A DNA stretch of 64,000 nucleotides from Ahaetulla prasina (GCF_028640845.1 NC_080543.1:2314959-2378958); one strand, 5' to 3'; shown: positions 41,678-53,575, counted from the first letter of the stretch. The notes: generated by a model not told the origin, from the letters alone. Program-made: numbers and translations.

Positions 41678-43585
41678 GTCACCGGCCACAGTCATCCCTA
41701 TCTTCAAAAAGGGTGACCCCAGCCTAGTTGATAATTACAGACCAATCTCATTATGTTGAATCGCCTGCAAAGTCATGGAATCAATCATAAACCAATCCAT
41801 TACCCTCTACTTAGAGACTAACAACCTAGTCTCTAACAAGCAATTTGACTTTAGAAAAAAAATTGTCCTGCAATCTGCAACTATAACACTGCAAAAACAT
41901 ATGGACTTCAAAAGTCGACTAGGGTAAATCAATAGATGCAATTTATATAGACTTCTGTAAAGCCTTCGATTCAGTGATACATGACAAACTACTTCTAAAA
42001 CTAAAATCTTATGGCATTTCCAGATTCCTGTATAAGTAGATAGCTGCATTCCTATCAAACAGGCAGCAAGTAGTCAAAATAGGGAACGCCTTATCTAATC
42101 CTGGACCTGTTAACAGCGGTGTCCCCCAAGGTAGCGTTTTAGGACCCATACTCTTCATATTTTACATAAATGACCTTTTCGGTCATATTATAAGCAACTG
42201 CGTTCTCTTTGCGGATGATGTAAAACTATTCAACACCACTGACAATGCCGCTACTCTACAAAAAGACCTTGACTATGTGTCAGAACGGTCAAACAATTGG
42301 CAACTCCAAATCTCAACCAACAAATGCTCTGTCTTAGACATTGGCAAAAAAAATCAGAACACAAAATATGAGCTGGGCGGATACGACCTCGTAGATGACC
42401 ATCACTCTGTCAAGGACCTTGCGGTATTCATCTCAAATGATCTATCTGCCACTGTAACAACATTGCCAAAAAAGCATTAAAAAATCTTGCATAGCTTCTT
42501 CTCCGGTAATATTGAACTGCAAACCAGAGCATACAAAACTTTTGCTAGAGCAATTCTTGAATACAGCTCCTCTGTCTGAAACCTGCACTGCATATTGGAC
42601 ATTAGTACAATCGAACGAGTCCAGAGATATTTCACCAGAAGAGTCCTCCACTCCTCTGCTCGCAACAAAATACCTTATGCCACCAGACTTCAAATTTTGG
42701 GTTTAGAAAACTTAGAACTACGCCGCCTTCAGTATGACCTAAGCGTAGTACATAAAATCATCTGCTACAATGTCCTACCAGCCAATGAATACTTCAACTT
42801 CAATCAAAACAATACAAGAGCACACAAGAGATACACACAAGTACTGATGACCCTCACCCTGTCAAAGACCTTGGAGTTTTCATGTCAAATGATCTAAGTG
42901 TCACAGCCCACTGTAACTACATAGCAAAAAAGGCCCTAAGAGTTGTAAACCTAATTTTACGCAGCTTCTTTTCCAAAAACTCTACACTACTAACTAGAGC
43001 ATACAAAACATTTGCCAGACCTATTCTTGAATACAGCTCATCAGTCTGGAATCCACACCACATCTCTGACATAAATACAATAGAATGCGTCCAGAAATAT
43101 TTTACTAGAACAGTTCTTCACTCCTCCGAAAACAACAAAATACCTTATACAGACAGACTTGAAATCCTGGGATTAGAAAACTTACAACTCTGTCGACTTC
43201 GACATGACCTGTGTTTAACACACAGAATCATCTATTGCAATATCCTTCCTGTAAATGACTACTTCAGCTTCAATCGTAATATTACAAGAGCAAAAAATAG
43301 ATTCAAGCTAAATGTCAACCGCTTCAAACTTGATTGCAGAAAATATGACTTCTCCACAGAGTTGTTAATGCTTGGAACTCATTACCTGACTCCATAGTCT
43401 CTACTCAAAATCCCAAAATCTTCAACCAAAAACTGTCTACTATTGACTTCACCCCATTCCTAAGAGGGCTATAAGGGGCGTGCATAAGAGCACAAAAGTG
43501 CCTACCGTTCCTGTCCTATTGTTCCCTTTATTATATCAAATTAATATAGCTAATGCATATTCTTTACTTATATATATATATACAT
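41678..43585 (+). mobile_element. CR1-B LINE, longest copy, with RT domain and internal duplication
   Basis: Starts within the RT domain: IPIFKKGDPSLVDNYRPISL, then YIDFCKAFDSVIHDKLL, GVPQGSVLGPILF and the catalytic FADD (about 42208-42219). Stops and frameshifts break it. At about 42840 the sequence jumps back to the word SVKDLGV.(M/I)SNDLS, so 42400-42840 is repeated as 42846-43390: two copies or a tandem duplication. Ends with the CR1-B 3' UTR. 5' part missing. Confidence 0.8.
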
Positions 43586-43589
43586 ACAT

Positions 43590-44060
43590 GTAGGTCTTTG
43601 GTTATTCGGGTTTTCTCCCGCGTAAAATTGGAAGTGTCTTGGCGACGTTTCGACGAAGTCTCATTCGTCATCTTCAGGCTTCAGCTTCGTGCTTCTGGGA
43701 GCAATGTGTGATTGCAGCTGTTTCTTCCTTTTTAACTGCTAGTGGGGGTTTGAACTGATTGGGTGGGAGCTTGGCTGTGCTCTGATTGGACGGGGTTTTT
43801 TTTGTGCTCTGATTGGCTGGGGGTGTGTCCTGTTTGAGTGGGGGCTTGGTTGTGCTCAGATTAGTCTGAGTTGCAGGGGGATTTGAGCTGGTGAGCTGCA
43901 CTGCTGCTGTTTGGCTTCGTGTTCGTGGTCGTGCTACATCTTCGTAGTGGGTGTCAGTCTGCTGCATGTATGGATTGGAGGGGTTTGAAATGGCTAATGT
44001 TGCAGCTGCGGTCTGGCTTCTGGTCCTTGGTCGTGCTTCCTGATCACCAGCTCAAATCTG
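43590..44060 (-). mobile_element. PLE-3 3' end: ORF C-terminus and tail
   Basis: Minus strand: a frame 43674-43967 rich in Pro, Thr, Asn and Gln (RPRTRSQTAAVQ, NPPATQTNLSTTKPP) resembles the low-complexity C-terminal end of PLE ORFs. The hammerhead-like motif (43644-43677) and the tail with ACGCGGGAGAAAACCCG come next. The order coding end, ribozyme, tail links PLE-3 tails to a PLE. Confidence 0.6.
43644..43677 (-). ncRNA. Hammerhead-like motif of PLE-3
   Basis: On the minus strand: CUGAAGA, U, GACGAA, six-base loop, UUCGUC, GAAA, C, GUC. Identical in its paired parts to 15601-15634, with the core and six helix II pairs perfect. Flank after GUC is GCCAAGACAC. Helix I is only partly pairable. 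Confidence 0.65.
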
Positions 44061-44089
44061 ATTAAAAATCTGATTCCATAGGCCGAAAT

Positions 44090-44863
44090 TAAAATATCAA
44101 GTAAAACTATAAAACCAATAAAACCACCCATTAAAATTACCCTTAGGCCAGCCCTGCTCGGTGAAACAAGAAAGTCTTGAGCTCGCGCTTAAAGTCCGGA
44201 GGTCGGGGAGTAGGCATAGTCCCACAGGTAATTCATTCCACAGGGTAGGTGCCCCCACAGAGAAGGCTCTTCCCCTGGGGGCCGCCAGTCGACATTGTTT
44301 GGCTGACGGCACCCTAAGGAGGCCCTCCCTGTGAGAGCGCACAGGTCGATGGGAGGCTATTGAAGGCAATAGGTGGTCCCGTAAGTAACCTGGTCCTATG
44401 CCATGGAGCACTTTAAAGGTGATCACCAACACCTTGAGTTGCACCCGGAAGACCACCGGCAACCAGTGCAGCTTGCACAGGAGAGGTTATATGGGAGCTC
44501 CGAGACGCTCCCTCTATCCCCCGTGCAGCCGCATTCTGTACCAGTTGAAGTCTCCTGGTGCTCTTCAAGGGGAGCTCCATATAGAGAGCATTGCAGTAAT
44601 CCAGGTGGGAGGTAAAGAGGGCATGAGTGACCGTGCACAACGAATCCCGATCCAGGAAGGGCCGCAGCTGGCGAATCAGGCATACCTGATAAAAAGCTCC
44701 CCTGGCAATGGCCGTCAAGTGCTCTTCTAACGACAGCCGTGCATCCAGGAGAACGCCTAGACTGCAAACCAACTCCCTGGGGGCCAGTGACTCGCCCCCC
44801 ACAGTCAGCGACGGAACTAGCTGACTGTACCGAGACGCGGGTATCCACAGCCACTCCGTCTTG
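44090..44863 (-). mobile_element. L2-like LINE 3' part without the terminal hairpin
   Basis: Minus strand encodes TEWLWIPASRYSQLV, GVLLDARLSLEEHL, SHLDYCNALYMELP and LWNELPVGLC with a frameshift near 44480. The 3' UTR is cut at about 44090 before the hairpin. Upstream it breaks into the GAA tract. Confidence 0.8.
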
Positions 44864-45055
44864 AAGAAGAAGGAGAAGGAGAAGGAGAAGGAGAAGGAGA
44901 AGGAGAAGGAGAAGGAGAAGGAGAAGGAGAAGAAGAAGAAGAAGAAGAAGAAGAAGAAGAAGAAGAAGAAGAAGAAGAAGAAGAAGAAGAAGAAGAAGAA
45001 GAAGAAGAAGAAGAAGAAGAAGAAGAAGAAGAAGAAGAAGAAGAAGAAGAAGAAA
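44864..45055. repeat. (GGAGAA)n(GAA)n microsatellite
   Basis: About 65 bp of GAAGGA hexamers followed by about 125 bp of pure GAA, joining L2-like to PLE-1 sequence. Confidence 0.95.
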
Positions 45056-45099
45056 GAACCACCACCCTTTGGGATAACCAAAGAAGGAGAATTCTATAA

Positions 45100-45320
45100 G
45101 GGAGAATATTTGTAGCTCAGGGTTGAAACAAGGGATCCTTGATGCTCTCTGAACTTGGTGGTTTTCTTGCAGACATTTCATGACCCAACTAGGGAACATC
45201 GTCAGTGCTAGTGTTAGTAACATCTTCATACTAGCACTGATAATGTTACCTAGTGGATATAATGAAACATTTGCAAGAAAACCAAGGACCGCTCATTTCA
45301 ACCCTGAACTACAGATGTTC
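45100..45320. mobile_element. PLE-1 tails, one minus and one plus
   Basis: Minus part 45166-45212 and plus part 45228-45285 face each other across CTAGTGTTAGTAACATC. The plus one has CTGATAA, a changed hairpin and TGAAACATTTGC. Confidence 0.7.
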
Positions 45321-45629
45321 TCCTTTTATAGGAATAGGAATTGCCTGTGAGGCAGTCCTGCAGATACTGGTGATAACGATGATTTATTGAACTTGTATGC
45401 CACCTGACAATCAACAATTCTGGGTAGCTCACAAATTACCATAAAATCAATAAAGCAGAAAAGATAGGGAATTGAAGTCCCCAAGTCTTAAAGGGACCAA
45501 GGTTGGAGACCCCTGTTCTAATTCACAACAGAGTGGGGGTCACCCAGGCCTCTGGGGGAACATTCAGGGGGCAGGCAGTGCTCCTCAAAAGGCACACTTC
45601 CACAATCTTGAGAAAGGACGTTGTGTAAT
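45321..45629. other. Right half of a hAT-P MITE in unassigned DNA
   Basis: 45473-45517 (TTGAAGTCCCCAAGTCTTAA, then GGTTGGAGACCCCTG) is a lone MITE right half. The rest is not recognised. Confidence 0.6.
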
Positions 45630-46072
45630 CAAAGGAATCATCTATTGTAATGTCCTTCCTGTTAAAGACTACTTCAGCTTTAATTGCAATAATACTAGAG
45701 CAACCAATAGATTTAAACTTAATGTCAACCGCTTTAATCTAGATTGCAGAAAATGACTTCTGTAACCGAATCATCAGTGCTTGGAATACACTACCTGACT
45801 CTGTGGTCTCTTCCCAAAATCCCCAAAGCTTTAACCAAAAACTGTCTACTATTGACCTCACCCCATTCCTAACGGGACTATAAGGGGCGTGCATAAGCGC
45901 ACAAACGTGCCTACCGTTCCTGTCCTATTGTTTTTCTTTTCTTCTTCCTATATATATATATGCTTATACCTCCTTATATTTACTCATATATGTGTTTATA
46001 TATTATATAATCTTTTTGTATGATACCTACATATATTGTTATGACAAAATAAATAAATAAATAAATAAATGA
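45630..46072 (+). mobile_element. CR1-B LINE 3' end
   Basis: Coding end (IIYCNVLPVKDYFSF-like) with a frameshift, 3' UTR GGGGCGTGCATAAGCGC, and tail TGACAAAATAAATAAATA. Confidence 0.8.
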
Positions 46073-46129
46073 AGCCAGAGCACGCCAACCTTGCAGGATC
46101 AAATCAGTCAGGAAGATGTTACAGGAGAA

Positions 46130-46665
46130 TAGAATAGAATAAGAGAGTTGGAAGGGACCTTGGAGGCCTTCTAGTCCAATCCCCTGTTTAGGCAGGAAAC
46201 CCTACACCACTTCAGACAAATGGTTATCCAACCTCTTCTTAAAATTTTCCAGTGTTGGAGCACCCACAGCTTCTGGAGGCAAGTAGTTCCACTGGTTAAT
46301 TGTTCTCACTATCAGGAAATTTCTCCTTAGTTCTAGGTTGTGTCTCTCCTTGATGAGTTTCCACCCATTGCTTCTTGTTCTACCCTCAGGTGCTTTGGAG
46401 AACAGCCTGACTCCCTCTTCTTTGTGGCAACCCCTGAGATATTGGAAGACTGCTATCATGTCTCCCTAGTCCTTCTTTTTATTAAAGTAGACATACCCAG
46501 TTCTTGCAACCGTTCTTCATATGTTTCAGCCTCCAGTCCCCTAATTATCCTGGTTGCTCGTCTCTGCACTCTTTCTAGAGTCTTAGCATCTTTTTTACAT
46601 CATGGTGACCAAAACTGGGTGTAGTATTCCAAGTGTGGCCTTACCAAGGCCTTATAAAGTGGTAT
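46130..46665 (-). mobile_element. CR1-A LINE 3' end
   Basis: Minus-strand frame 46202-46459 encodes [37 protein letters not shown] and a stop; the 3' UTR end is at 46145-46190. Upstream coding sequence continues to about 46665 (TGGTGACCAAAACTGGGTG). Confidence 0.85.
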
Positions 46666-47190
46666 CAACATTTCACGTGACCTGGATTCTATCTGTCCTT
46701 GTGTTAAAGGACTGCAAAGCCCTGTCAGAAGATCTGCTTTCGTTGGTCAAACGGAGCAAGGCAGTTCGGGGAAGGGCAAAACGGTCTGCATTGATCCCTA
46801 ATGCATTATTAGGCAATTTTGAGACACAGCTTTGGGAGGGGGAATAAAAGCAGACCTTACTTCTGGAATGAACAAGTCAAAAGGAGCCTGCTAGCGTCTT
46901 TTTCCAAGTCACAAATCTTATTGCGAAGCTATTTTCTGCTTTCGTGGCTCTGGAGGAAAATTGATCAAGGAGATGATTGCAGAAAACCACACTGTGCTTA
47001 ATTTAATCAGAATTTGGATGGGTTTGTAACATACATTAAGGCGGAATCCACCAAACCGCCTTCTGATGGATGCATGAATCTAGATAGTGGGTTTTATTTT
47101 AATATAAATGCTGCCTATGGTATTTTATGTTGCCTTGGATTCTGTGAGGAACCTACAGCTAGTAGTTAGGGTTAGCTCAAACCTTCGTAA
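46666..47190. other. No recognised feature
   Basis: Apparently unique, no supported gene. Confidence 0.35.
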
Positions 47191-47565
47191 GCTATTCTCC
47201 AAAGCAGGGGTCACCAACCTGTCGGACCTCAGGGACCACTAAATTCATAATTTTAAATCCCGTGGGCCACTAATGTGAATTTTTTAAAAAGAAAAATAAT
47301 ATTTAGTGCAATATAAAACATGCAAATAATTTTTCTGTGGACCACCGAAATTTTCTCATGGTTGGCTGGTGACCACTGCTCCAAAACACCTGAAGGCAGG
47401 ACAAGAAGCAACGGATGAGAACTAATCAAGGAGAGAAGCAACTTAGAACTAAGGAGGAATTTCCTGACAGTCAGAACAATTAATCAGTGGAACTGCTTGC
47501 CACAAGAAGTCACTGGATGCTTTCAAAAAGAGACTGGACAACCATTTGTCTGAAATGATATAGGT
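47191..47565 (+). mobile_element. CR1-A LINE 3' piece split by a hAT MITE
   Basis: CR1 (GCTATTCTCCAAAG, then ACACCTGAAGGCAGGACAAG) is interrupted by a 174-bp element, 47205-47378, with ends CAGGGGTCACCAACC and GGTGACCACTG. Flanks CTCCAAAG/CTCCAAAA match at 7/8. Confidence 0.85.
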
Positions 47566-47574
47566 CGCTAAAGG

Positions 47575-47665
47575 TGCTTTTTTCCAAGAGGCACCTGGAC
47601 TTTCTGGTTTTTCTTTGAAGACGTTTCGCTTCTCATCCAAGAAGCTTCTTCAGCTCTGACTGGAT
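47575..47665 (-). mobile_element. PLE-2 tail
   Basis: Minus strand: CAGTCAGAGCTGAAGAAGC, core, then GTCTTCAAAGAAAAACCAG and AGGTGCCTCTTGG. A separate plus-strand PLE-2 tail piece is at 47815-47890. Confidence 0.75.
47620..47653 (-). ncRNA. Hammerhead-like motif of PLE-2
   Basis: Minus strand: CUGAAGA, A, AGAAGC/GCUUCU reversed arms giving helix II GCUUCU with AGAAGC (six perfect pairs, six-base loop UGGAUG), GAAA, C, GUC. Three bases next to the core (GAG/UUC) can start helix I with one G-U pair. Same spacing as the PLE-1 and PLE-3 motifs despite unrelated stems. Confidence 0.65.
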
Positions 47666-47682
47666 GGTGGGGAATGGATATT

Positions 47683-48130
47683 ATCCACTATATTATCCAA
47701 TTAATATAGTTATTACATACTCATATATATGCTTATATATTGTATAGTTATTTCGTGCTTATGCTTATATATACTGTGTGACAAAATAAATAATTTTTTT
47801 TTTAAAACCCAAAAAAACCAGAAAGTCCACTTGCCACTTGAAAAAAACACTCTTGGGACAACCATGACCTGGATGACTGAAAATCTCCATTGACGAAAAG
47901 GTACATAGGGTTTCCTGCCTGAGCAGAACCTCCAAGGTTCCTTCCAATTCGGTTATTCTGTTGATCTTCATAAACATCTCCAGAGCACTGAAGGCAGGAT
48001 AAGAAGCAATGGATGGAAAGTAATCAAGGGGAGAATCAGGTTAGAACAAAGGAGAAATTTCCTGACAGGGAGAACAACAACGGAAGTTGTGGAGGTTTTC
48101 AAAGAAAAAGTGGATAGTCGTGTGTTGTAT
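47683..48130 (+). mobile_element. CR1-B tail, PLE-2 tail and CR1-A scraps
   Basis: 47683-47795 CR1-B 3' tail (GTGACAAAATAAATAA), 47815-47890 PLE-2 tail (CAGAAAGTCCACTTGCC), 47900-48125 CR1-A fragments (GGAAAGTAATCAAGGGGAGA). Confidence 0.65.
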
Positions 48131-48134
48131 CATT

Positions 48135-48470
48135 AAGTGTTAAATTTGTACCCTATGACCATCATTAAGTGTTGTAAGTGTTGTACCTTGATGAAGGTAT
48201 CTTTTCTTTTATGTACACTGAGAGCTTATGCACCAAGACAAATTCCTTGTGTGTCCAATCACACTTGGCCAATAAAATTCTATTCTATTCTATTCTATTC
48301 TATTCTATTCTATTCTATTCTATTCTATGACCATCATTAAGTGTTGTACCTTGATGAAGGTATCTTTTCTTTTATGTACACTGAGAGCATAGGCACCAAA
48401 GACAAATTCCTTGTGTGTCCAATCACACTTGGCCAATAAAAAATTCTATTCTATTCTATTGTCAGGGATG
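48135..48470 (+). mobile_element. Two tandem L3/Snake1 3' ends
   Basis: 3' UTRs at 48145-48277 and 48327-48440, each followed by an (ATTCT)n run. Both start at ATGACCATCATTAAGTG, so the second begins within the microsatellite of the first. Confidence 0.85.
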
Positions 48471-48489
48471 GTATGTGAGAAAGGTATCT

Positions 48490-48670
48490 AACCTTAGGAA
48501 CTTTTAAGACTTGTAGACTTCAACTCCCAGAATTCCTGGCTGGGGAATTCTGGGAGTTGAGGTCTACAAATCTACAAGTTCTAAGGTTGTACACACCTTG
48601 CATAAGATATCCTGCCTGAGCAGTGGGCTGGACTAGAAGACCTCCACGGTCCCTTTTAACTCTGTGATTA
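48490..48670. mobile_element. Palindromic hAT-P MITE and CR1-A end
   Basis: 48492-48592: inverted halves with AGACTTCAACTCCCAGAATT and GGGAGTTGAGGTCTAC. 48605-48665: CR1-A end, GGCTGGACTAGAAGACCTCC. Confidence 0.7.
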
Positions 48671-48984
48671 AGTTAGATGCCTTCAAAGTCATGTAAATTG
48701 ATGACCTTCCGGTAACAGTGAAATCCAGAATATGTGTGGGATGTTAAGTTTAATTTCATTGAGCGTGACCTGCCCCTAGTTATTTTATTAGTTATTTTAT
48801 GCCCCTAGTTATTTTATTCCACCAATTCAAAATTCAGATTTTTCCCAACTGGTTCATAATTATGATGGATGTTCAGACTGCATTTCACATTTTTATTATC
48901 CAGATTTAGCCCAGATTCACCCCAGCTCGTGACTTTCCTTTTCTGACAAGGAAAAAGATATAGATTTAACTCAGCAAATCAGTG
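48671..48984. other. No recognised feature
   Basis: A small duplication of TAGTTATTTTATGCCCC-like words near 48777-48815; otherwise nothing. Confidence 0.35.
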
Positions 48985-49445
48985 AAGGTGGCCCTTGTTT
49001 TACAGCAGTTCATTTAGTGACCACTCAACGTTACAACGGCACTCGAAAAAGTGACTTATATAACCGTGTTTCACACTTATGACCGTTGCAACATCTCCGT
49101 GATCACATGATCTACATTCGGATGCTCGACAACTGACTCCCATTTATGACGGTTGCAATGTCCCCGGGGTCACGTGATCCCCTTTCGCGACCTTCTGACA
49201 AGCAAAGTCAACGGGGGGGAAACCCGATTTACTTAACAACCGTTTTACTAACTTAACAGGGGCAGTGATTCACTTAACAACCGCAGCAAGAAAGGTGGAA
49301 AAATGGGGCAAAATTCACTTAACAACTGTTTTGCTTAGCAACAGAAATTCTGGGTTGAATTACTGATACATTCACCCACCGCATTCCCAGGGAAATATGA
49401 CAATTGCACACATGCTCAAACGGTGCTGTTAAAGTGAGCTTGCCC
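48985..49445. mobile_element. 'TTACGACC' MITE, longest copy
   Basis: Includes CAGTTCATTTAGTGACCAC, CACACTTATGACCGTTGC, GGTCACGTGATCCCC and CTTAACAACCGTTTTAC. About 460 bp, perhaps a full or duplicated element. Confidence 0.6.
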
Positions 49446-49754
49446 CTAACATGTTTTTGCCTCATGTTGTTGAATTAAGAAAAATAGCAGTACAATTCAC
49501 CAATTAGCCCTCTTACTCCATGGGGCCCAGGATGGCAAAGACCCCAGGGGAAATGAGGGCTGTTCGGGTCTTAAAAGGAAGTAGGACTTTCGTGGAGGGA
49601 GGCTACGGAGATAAGCTCTTTTCCTTATAAAAGGTTGCAATGCATTTCATGGGCTCATTTTTATTTATTTTGTGGTAATGAAATCATTGCTGACGAGAAG
49701 AAAAGGGAAAAAATATTGCTGCTTCAACCTGCAAGTAAGTGCATATTCCTACAA
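49446..49754. other. No recognised feature
   Basis: No gene or repeat recognised. Confidence 0.35.
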
Positions 49755-50395
49755 TAATAGAATAGAATAGAATAGAATTTTTTATTGGCCAAGTGTGATT
49801 GGACACACAAGGAATTTGTCTTGGTGCAGATGCTCTCAGTGTACATAAAAGAAAAGATACCTTCATTGAGGTACAACACTTAATGATGGTCATAGAATAG
49901 AATAGAATAGAATAGAATAGAATAGAATAGAATAGAATAGAATAGAATAGAATAGAATAGAATAGAATAGAATTTTTTATTGGCCAAGTGTGATTGGACA
50001 CACAAGGAATTTGTCTTGGTGCATAAGCTCTCAGTGTACATAAAAGAAAAGATACCTTCAACAAGGTACAACATTTACAACACAATTGATTTATATATCA
50101 ATATAAATCATAAGGATTGCCAGCAACAAGTTATAGTCATACAGTCATAAGTGGGAGGAGATGGGTGATGGGAACTATGAGAGGATTAATAGTAGTGCAG
50201 ATTCAGTAAATAGTTTGACAGTGTTGATGGAATTATTTGTTTAGCAGAGTGATGGCCTTCAGGAAAAAACTGTTCTTGTGTCTAGTTGTTCTGGTGTGCA
50301 GTGCTCTATAGCGTCGTTTTGAGGGTAGGAGTTGAAACAGTTTATGTCCTGGATGTGAGGGATCTGTAAATATTTTCACGGCCCTCTTCTAGAAA
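49755..50395 (-). mobile_element. Two L3/Snake1 LINE ends with (AATAG)n
   Basis: Minus strand: a short end (49755-49893) then, after a 70-bp AATAG run (49894-49972), a longer 3' part (49973-50395) with the ORF2 C-terminus (RAVKIFTDPSHPGHKLFQL-like, then RHKNSFFLKAITLLNK-like). Confidence 0.85.
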
Positions 50396-51012
50396 AAAAA
50401 AAAACAAGAAAAAAAGAAAAGAAAAAAAAAGAAAAGAAAAGAAAGACCTGAGTTGTAGCCAAATGCTAAATTTATTTACTTACTTATTTAATTTATTTAT
50501 TTGTTTATTTGTTTATTTAAGTTAATTAAATAATTTAAATAAATTTATTTATTTAGTTACGAACTCAGGTTGGAAAGACAACATCATGTAATTTTTTTTC
50601 ATTGGCTGTTAATGAAATCTCTGTTGATTTCATTAACAGAGATCCAGAATATCCAAAAAAAACCCCCAAAAACCTAATTTAGAGACTAACTAATCATCCT
50701 TAGTTTTATGTTGTACCTGACTTACAGTATGTTACGTTATATACTTGACTTACTGTCTTTCAGTATCTTTTTAATTTTGTATTTTTGTACTTATTGTATT
50801 TGCGTTGTTCCCTTTTATTGAATTACTCCTTTGTTATGTTTACCCTTTTTATCATTTTTCCCCCATTTTATTGTGTAGCCCTGAGTAGCCCGACAGTGAG
50901 ATAGGAGGCAAATAAATTTAACAAATAAATATCTTCCAGTTAGCTGTACAAAGATGAAAGCAATTGCAAAGAAGGACCAGTAAAAATAAGCAGAATATTT
51001 TACATCCAGTCC
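50396..51012. other. AT-rich low-complexity DNA, no gene
   Basis: A-rich GAAAAG run at 50395-50445, TTTA-rich inverted repeat (50470-50560) and unassigned sequence. Confidence 0.45.
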
Positions 51013-51487
51013 AAATCCGTATACTGCACAAATCAAGAAGAGGGCCGTGAAAATATTTACAGATCCCTCACATCCTGGACATAAACTGTTTCAACTCCTA
51101 CCCTCAAAACGAGGCTACAGAGCACTGCACACCAGAACAACTAGACACAAGAACAGTTTTTCCCCGAAGGCCATCACTCTGCTAAACAAATAATTCCCTC
51201 AACACTGTCAAACTATTTACTAAATCTGCACTACTATTAATCTTCTCATCGTTCCCATCACCAATCTCTTTCCACTTATGACTGTATGACTGTAACTTTG
51301 TTGCTGGCAACCCTTATGATTTATATTGATATATTGACCATCAATTGTGTTGTAAATGTTGTACCTTGATGAAGGTATTTTTTCTTTTATGTACACTGAG
51401 AGCATATGCACCAAGACAAATTCCTTGTGTGTCCAATCACACTTGGCCAATAAAAATTCTATTCTATTCGATTCTATTCTAAATCCC
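51013..51487 (+). mobile_element. L3/Snake1 LINE 3' part
   Basis: Starts at CCGTATACTGCACAAATCAA; coding end, 3' UTR and ATTCT tail. Inverted relative to the copy at 49973-50395. Confidence 0.85.
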
Positions 51488-51574
51488 CCAGAGACAATTT
51501 GCCGGGTGCTATTAAGTAATTTTTTTTTTTTTTGGAAGCATGATGGATCTGTCATTACTGCCCTTTTTTTAGAG

Positions 51575-51709
51575 CAGAGGTCTCCAACCTTGGCAACTTG
51601 AAGCCTGGTGGACTTCAACTCCCAGAATCCCCCAGCCAGCAAAGCTGGCTGGGGAATTCTGGGAGTTGAAGTCCACCAGGCTTCAAGTTGCCAAGGTTGG
51701 AGACCCCTG
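51575..51709. mobile_element. Palindromic hAT-P MITE, canonical copy
   Basis: A nearly perfect 135-bp palindrome: CAGAGGTCTCCAACCTTGGC to CAAGGTTGGAGACCCCTG with CCAGCCAGC centre. Flanks TTTTAGAG and TTTTAGAA match at 7/8. The best reference for the source of the 78-bp units. Confidence 0.9.
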
Positions 51710-52010
51710 TTTTAGAAACCATTGAACAGATTGAATGGGGTCAACCAATTTCCCAAATCTGGTTTTCTAAAGGTGTCCTTCACTACAGTTCCCACCATCC
51801 AGCTACACTTAGACTGATGTTGAAAAGCACACCTTATGCAAAGGTGCATAGTCTTATAGAATATAAAAATTTGATATACAAGACCTGCCAATAAAATAAT
51901 TCCCCCCCACGAGTCAAATCTCAAATTGATACCCTTTAATTTAATCCAGCTTTATTGCATCTGGTTTCGGTCGCCACAATATAGAAAAGATGTCGAGACT
52001 CTGGAAAGAG
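51710..52010. other. No recognised feature
   Basis: No gene; CR1-like GATGTCGAGACTCTGG just before 52010. Confidence 0.35.
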
Positions 52011-53030
52011 TGCAGAATAACAGAGTTGTGAGGGACCTTGGAGGTCTTCTAGTCCAACCCACTGCTCAGGCAGGATACCATTCCAGACAAATGATTGTCC
52101 AGTCTCTTCTTAAAAACCTCCAGTGATGAAGCACCCACAACTTCTGGTGGCAAGCTGCTCCGTTGGTTAATTGTTCTCGCTGTTAGGAAGTTTCTCCTTA
52201 ATTCCAGGTTGTTTCTCTCCTTGATCCATCGTTTCTTTTTAAATTTTTATTTATTTATTAAGAAAATTTATATGGCCGCCCAACTCTCTCTTGATGACTC
52301 TGGGCAACTAACAGAAGTAAAACTCCACCACAAAACCCAATAAACTCTCAACCCCCTGGTGACCAGATGTTGAGGCTCTGTGAAGAGTGTAAAGAGAAGA
52401 GCGACAAAAATGATTAGGAAAAATATGAGGCTAAAACATAGAAAGAAAGGTTGTTGGAATTGAGTATGAACAGGTCTAATCGCCTACCCAAAGACCCTAC
52501 ACATTTCAGTCCAATGGCTGTCTAATCTCTTCTTAAAAACCTTCAGGGTTGGAGCACACAACTTTCTTGTGGCAAGCGGTTCCGCTGGCTCATTGTTCTG
52601 AAATTTCTCCTTAATTCTAGGTTGCTTCTCTCCTTGACTGGTTTCCATCGGTTGCTTCTTGTCCTGCCTTCAGGTGCTTTGGAGAATTTCTTTGTGGCAG
52701 TCCTTCAAATACTGGAATTTATTTATTTTTTTATTTATTTTATTTTGTCACAACTGTATATATAAGCATAAGCATGAAATAACTATACGATATATTTATT
52801 TATTTATTTATATTTTTATACCGCCCTATCTCCAAAGGGACTCAGGGCGGTTTACAGCCAGGTAAAACATAAATATAAATACAAGTTAAAACCCCAATTT
52901 AAAAAACTTATTCAATACAGCCGAATATTAAAACCACAATAAAATAGTAAAACCCCATTAAAACCAAATTTAAAATTTAAAATTCTAGTCCAGTCCTGCG
53001 CAGATAAATAGATGTGTCTTAAGCTCACGG
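52011..53030 (-). mobile_element. Mosaic of CR1-A, CR1-B and L2-like ends
   Basis: CR1-A minus ends at 52014-52235 and 52360-52715; a related tail GCCGCCCAACTC...GACTCTGGGC at 52270-52310; CR1-B tail at 52720-52790; an L2-like 3' end with hairpin (52820-52848) and L2-like 3' coding end at 52985-53030. Confidence 0.65.
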
Positions 53031-53034
53031 CGAA

Positions 53035-53395
53035 AGGTATAAGCATATATAAGCATATATATAAAATCACAATAATGTAATGGCTATATAAAATTGAATA
53101 CAATCAAAGGGAACATTAGGACAGGAATGGTAGGCACGTTGGTGCTCTTTTTAAAAAAAAAATTGCATTTATATCCCGCCCTTCTCTGAAGACTTAGGGC
53201 GGCTTACAATATGTTATGCACGCCCCTTACGGACCTCTTAGGAATGGGGTGAGGTCAATAGTAGACAGTCTTTGGTTAAAGCTTTGGGGATTTTGGGAAG
53301 AGACCACAGAGTCTGGTAGTGCATTCCAGGCGTTAACAACTCTTGTTACTGAAGTCATATTTTCTGCAATCAAGATTGGAGCTTGATTGCATACT
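53035..53395 (-). mobile_element. CR1-B LINE 3' end with a SINE-tail insertion
   Basis: Minus-strand CR1-B (53040-53147, 53216-53395). In between, 53148-53215 is the 3' part of the tRNA-SINE (TATCCCGCCCTTCTCTGAAG) without its tRNA head; CR1-B resumes TATGCACGCCCC. Confidence 0.7.
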
Positions 53396-53429
53396 GCTTG
53401 AATACTGTTCTCATGTCCCGCCGTAGTCC

Positions 53430-53575
53430 TTCCGAGCATTTTACAGTTAGATAATATCAAGCATGGGCATGCTAAAAATGTGATTAAGAAAGAATGCATC
53501 CAAAGAATTATAGAATCGTAGGGTTGAAAGGGACCTTGGAGGTCTTCTAGTCCAACCCCCTGCTCAACACCGAAA
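53430..53575 (-). mobile_element. CR1-A end with flank shared with 57828-57955
   Basis: 53440-53575 and 57828-57955 match closely, including sequence (CATTTTACAGTTAGATAATA) outside the usual CR1-A end. Confidence 0.6.
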
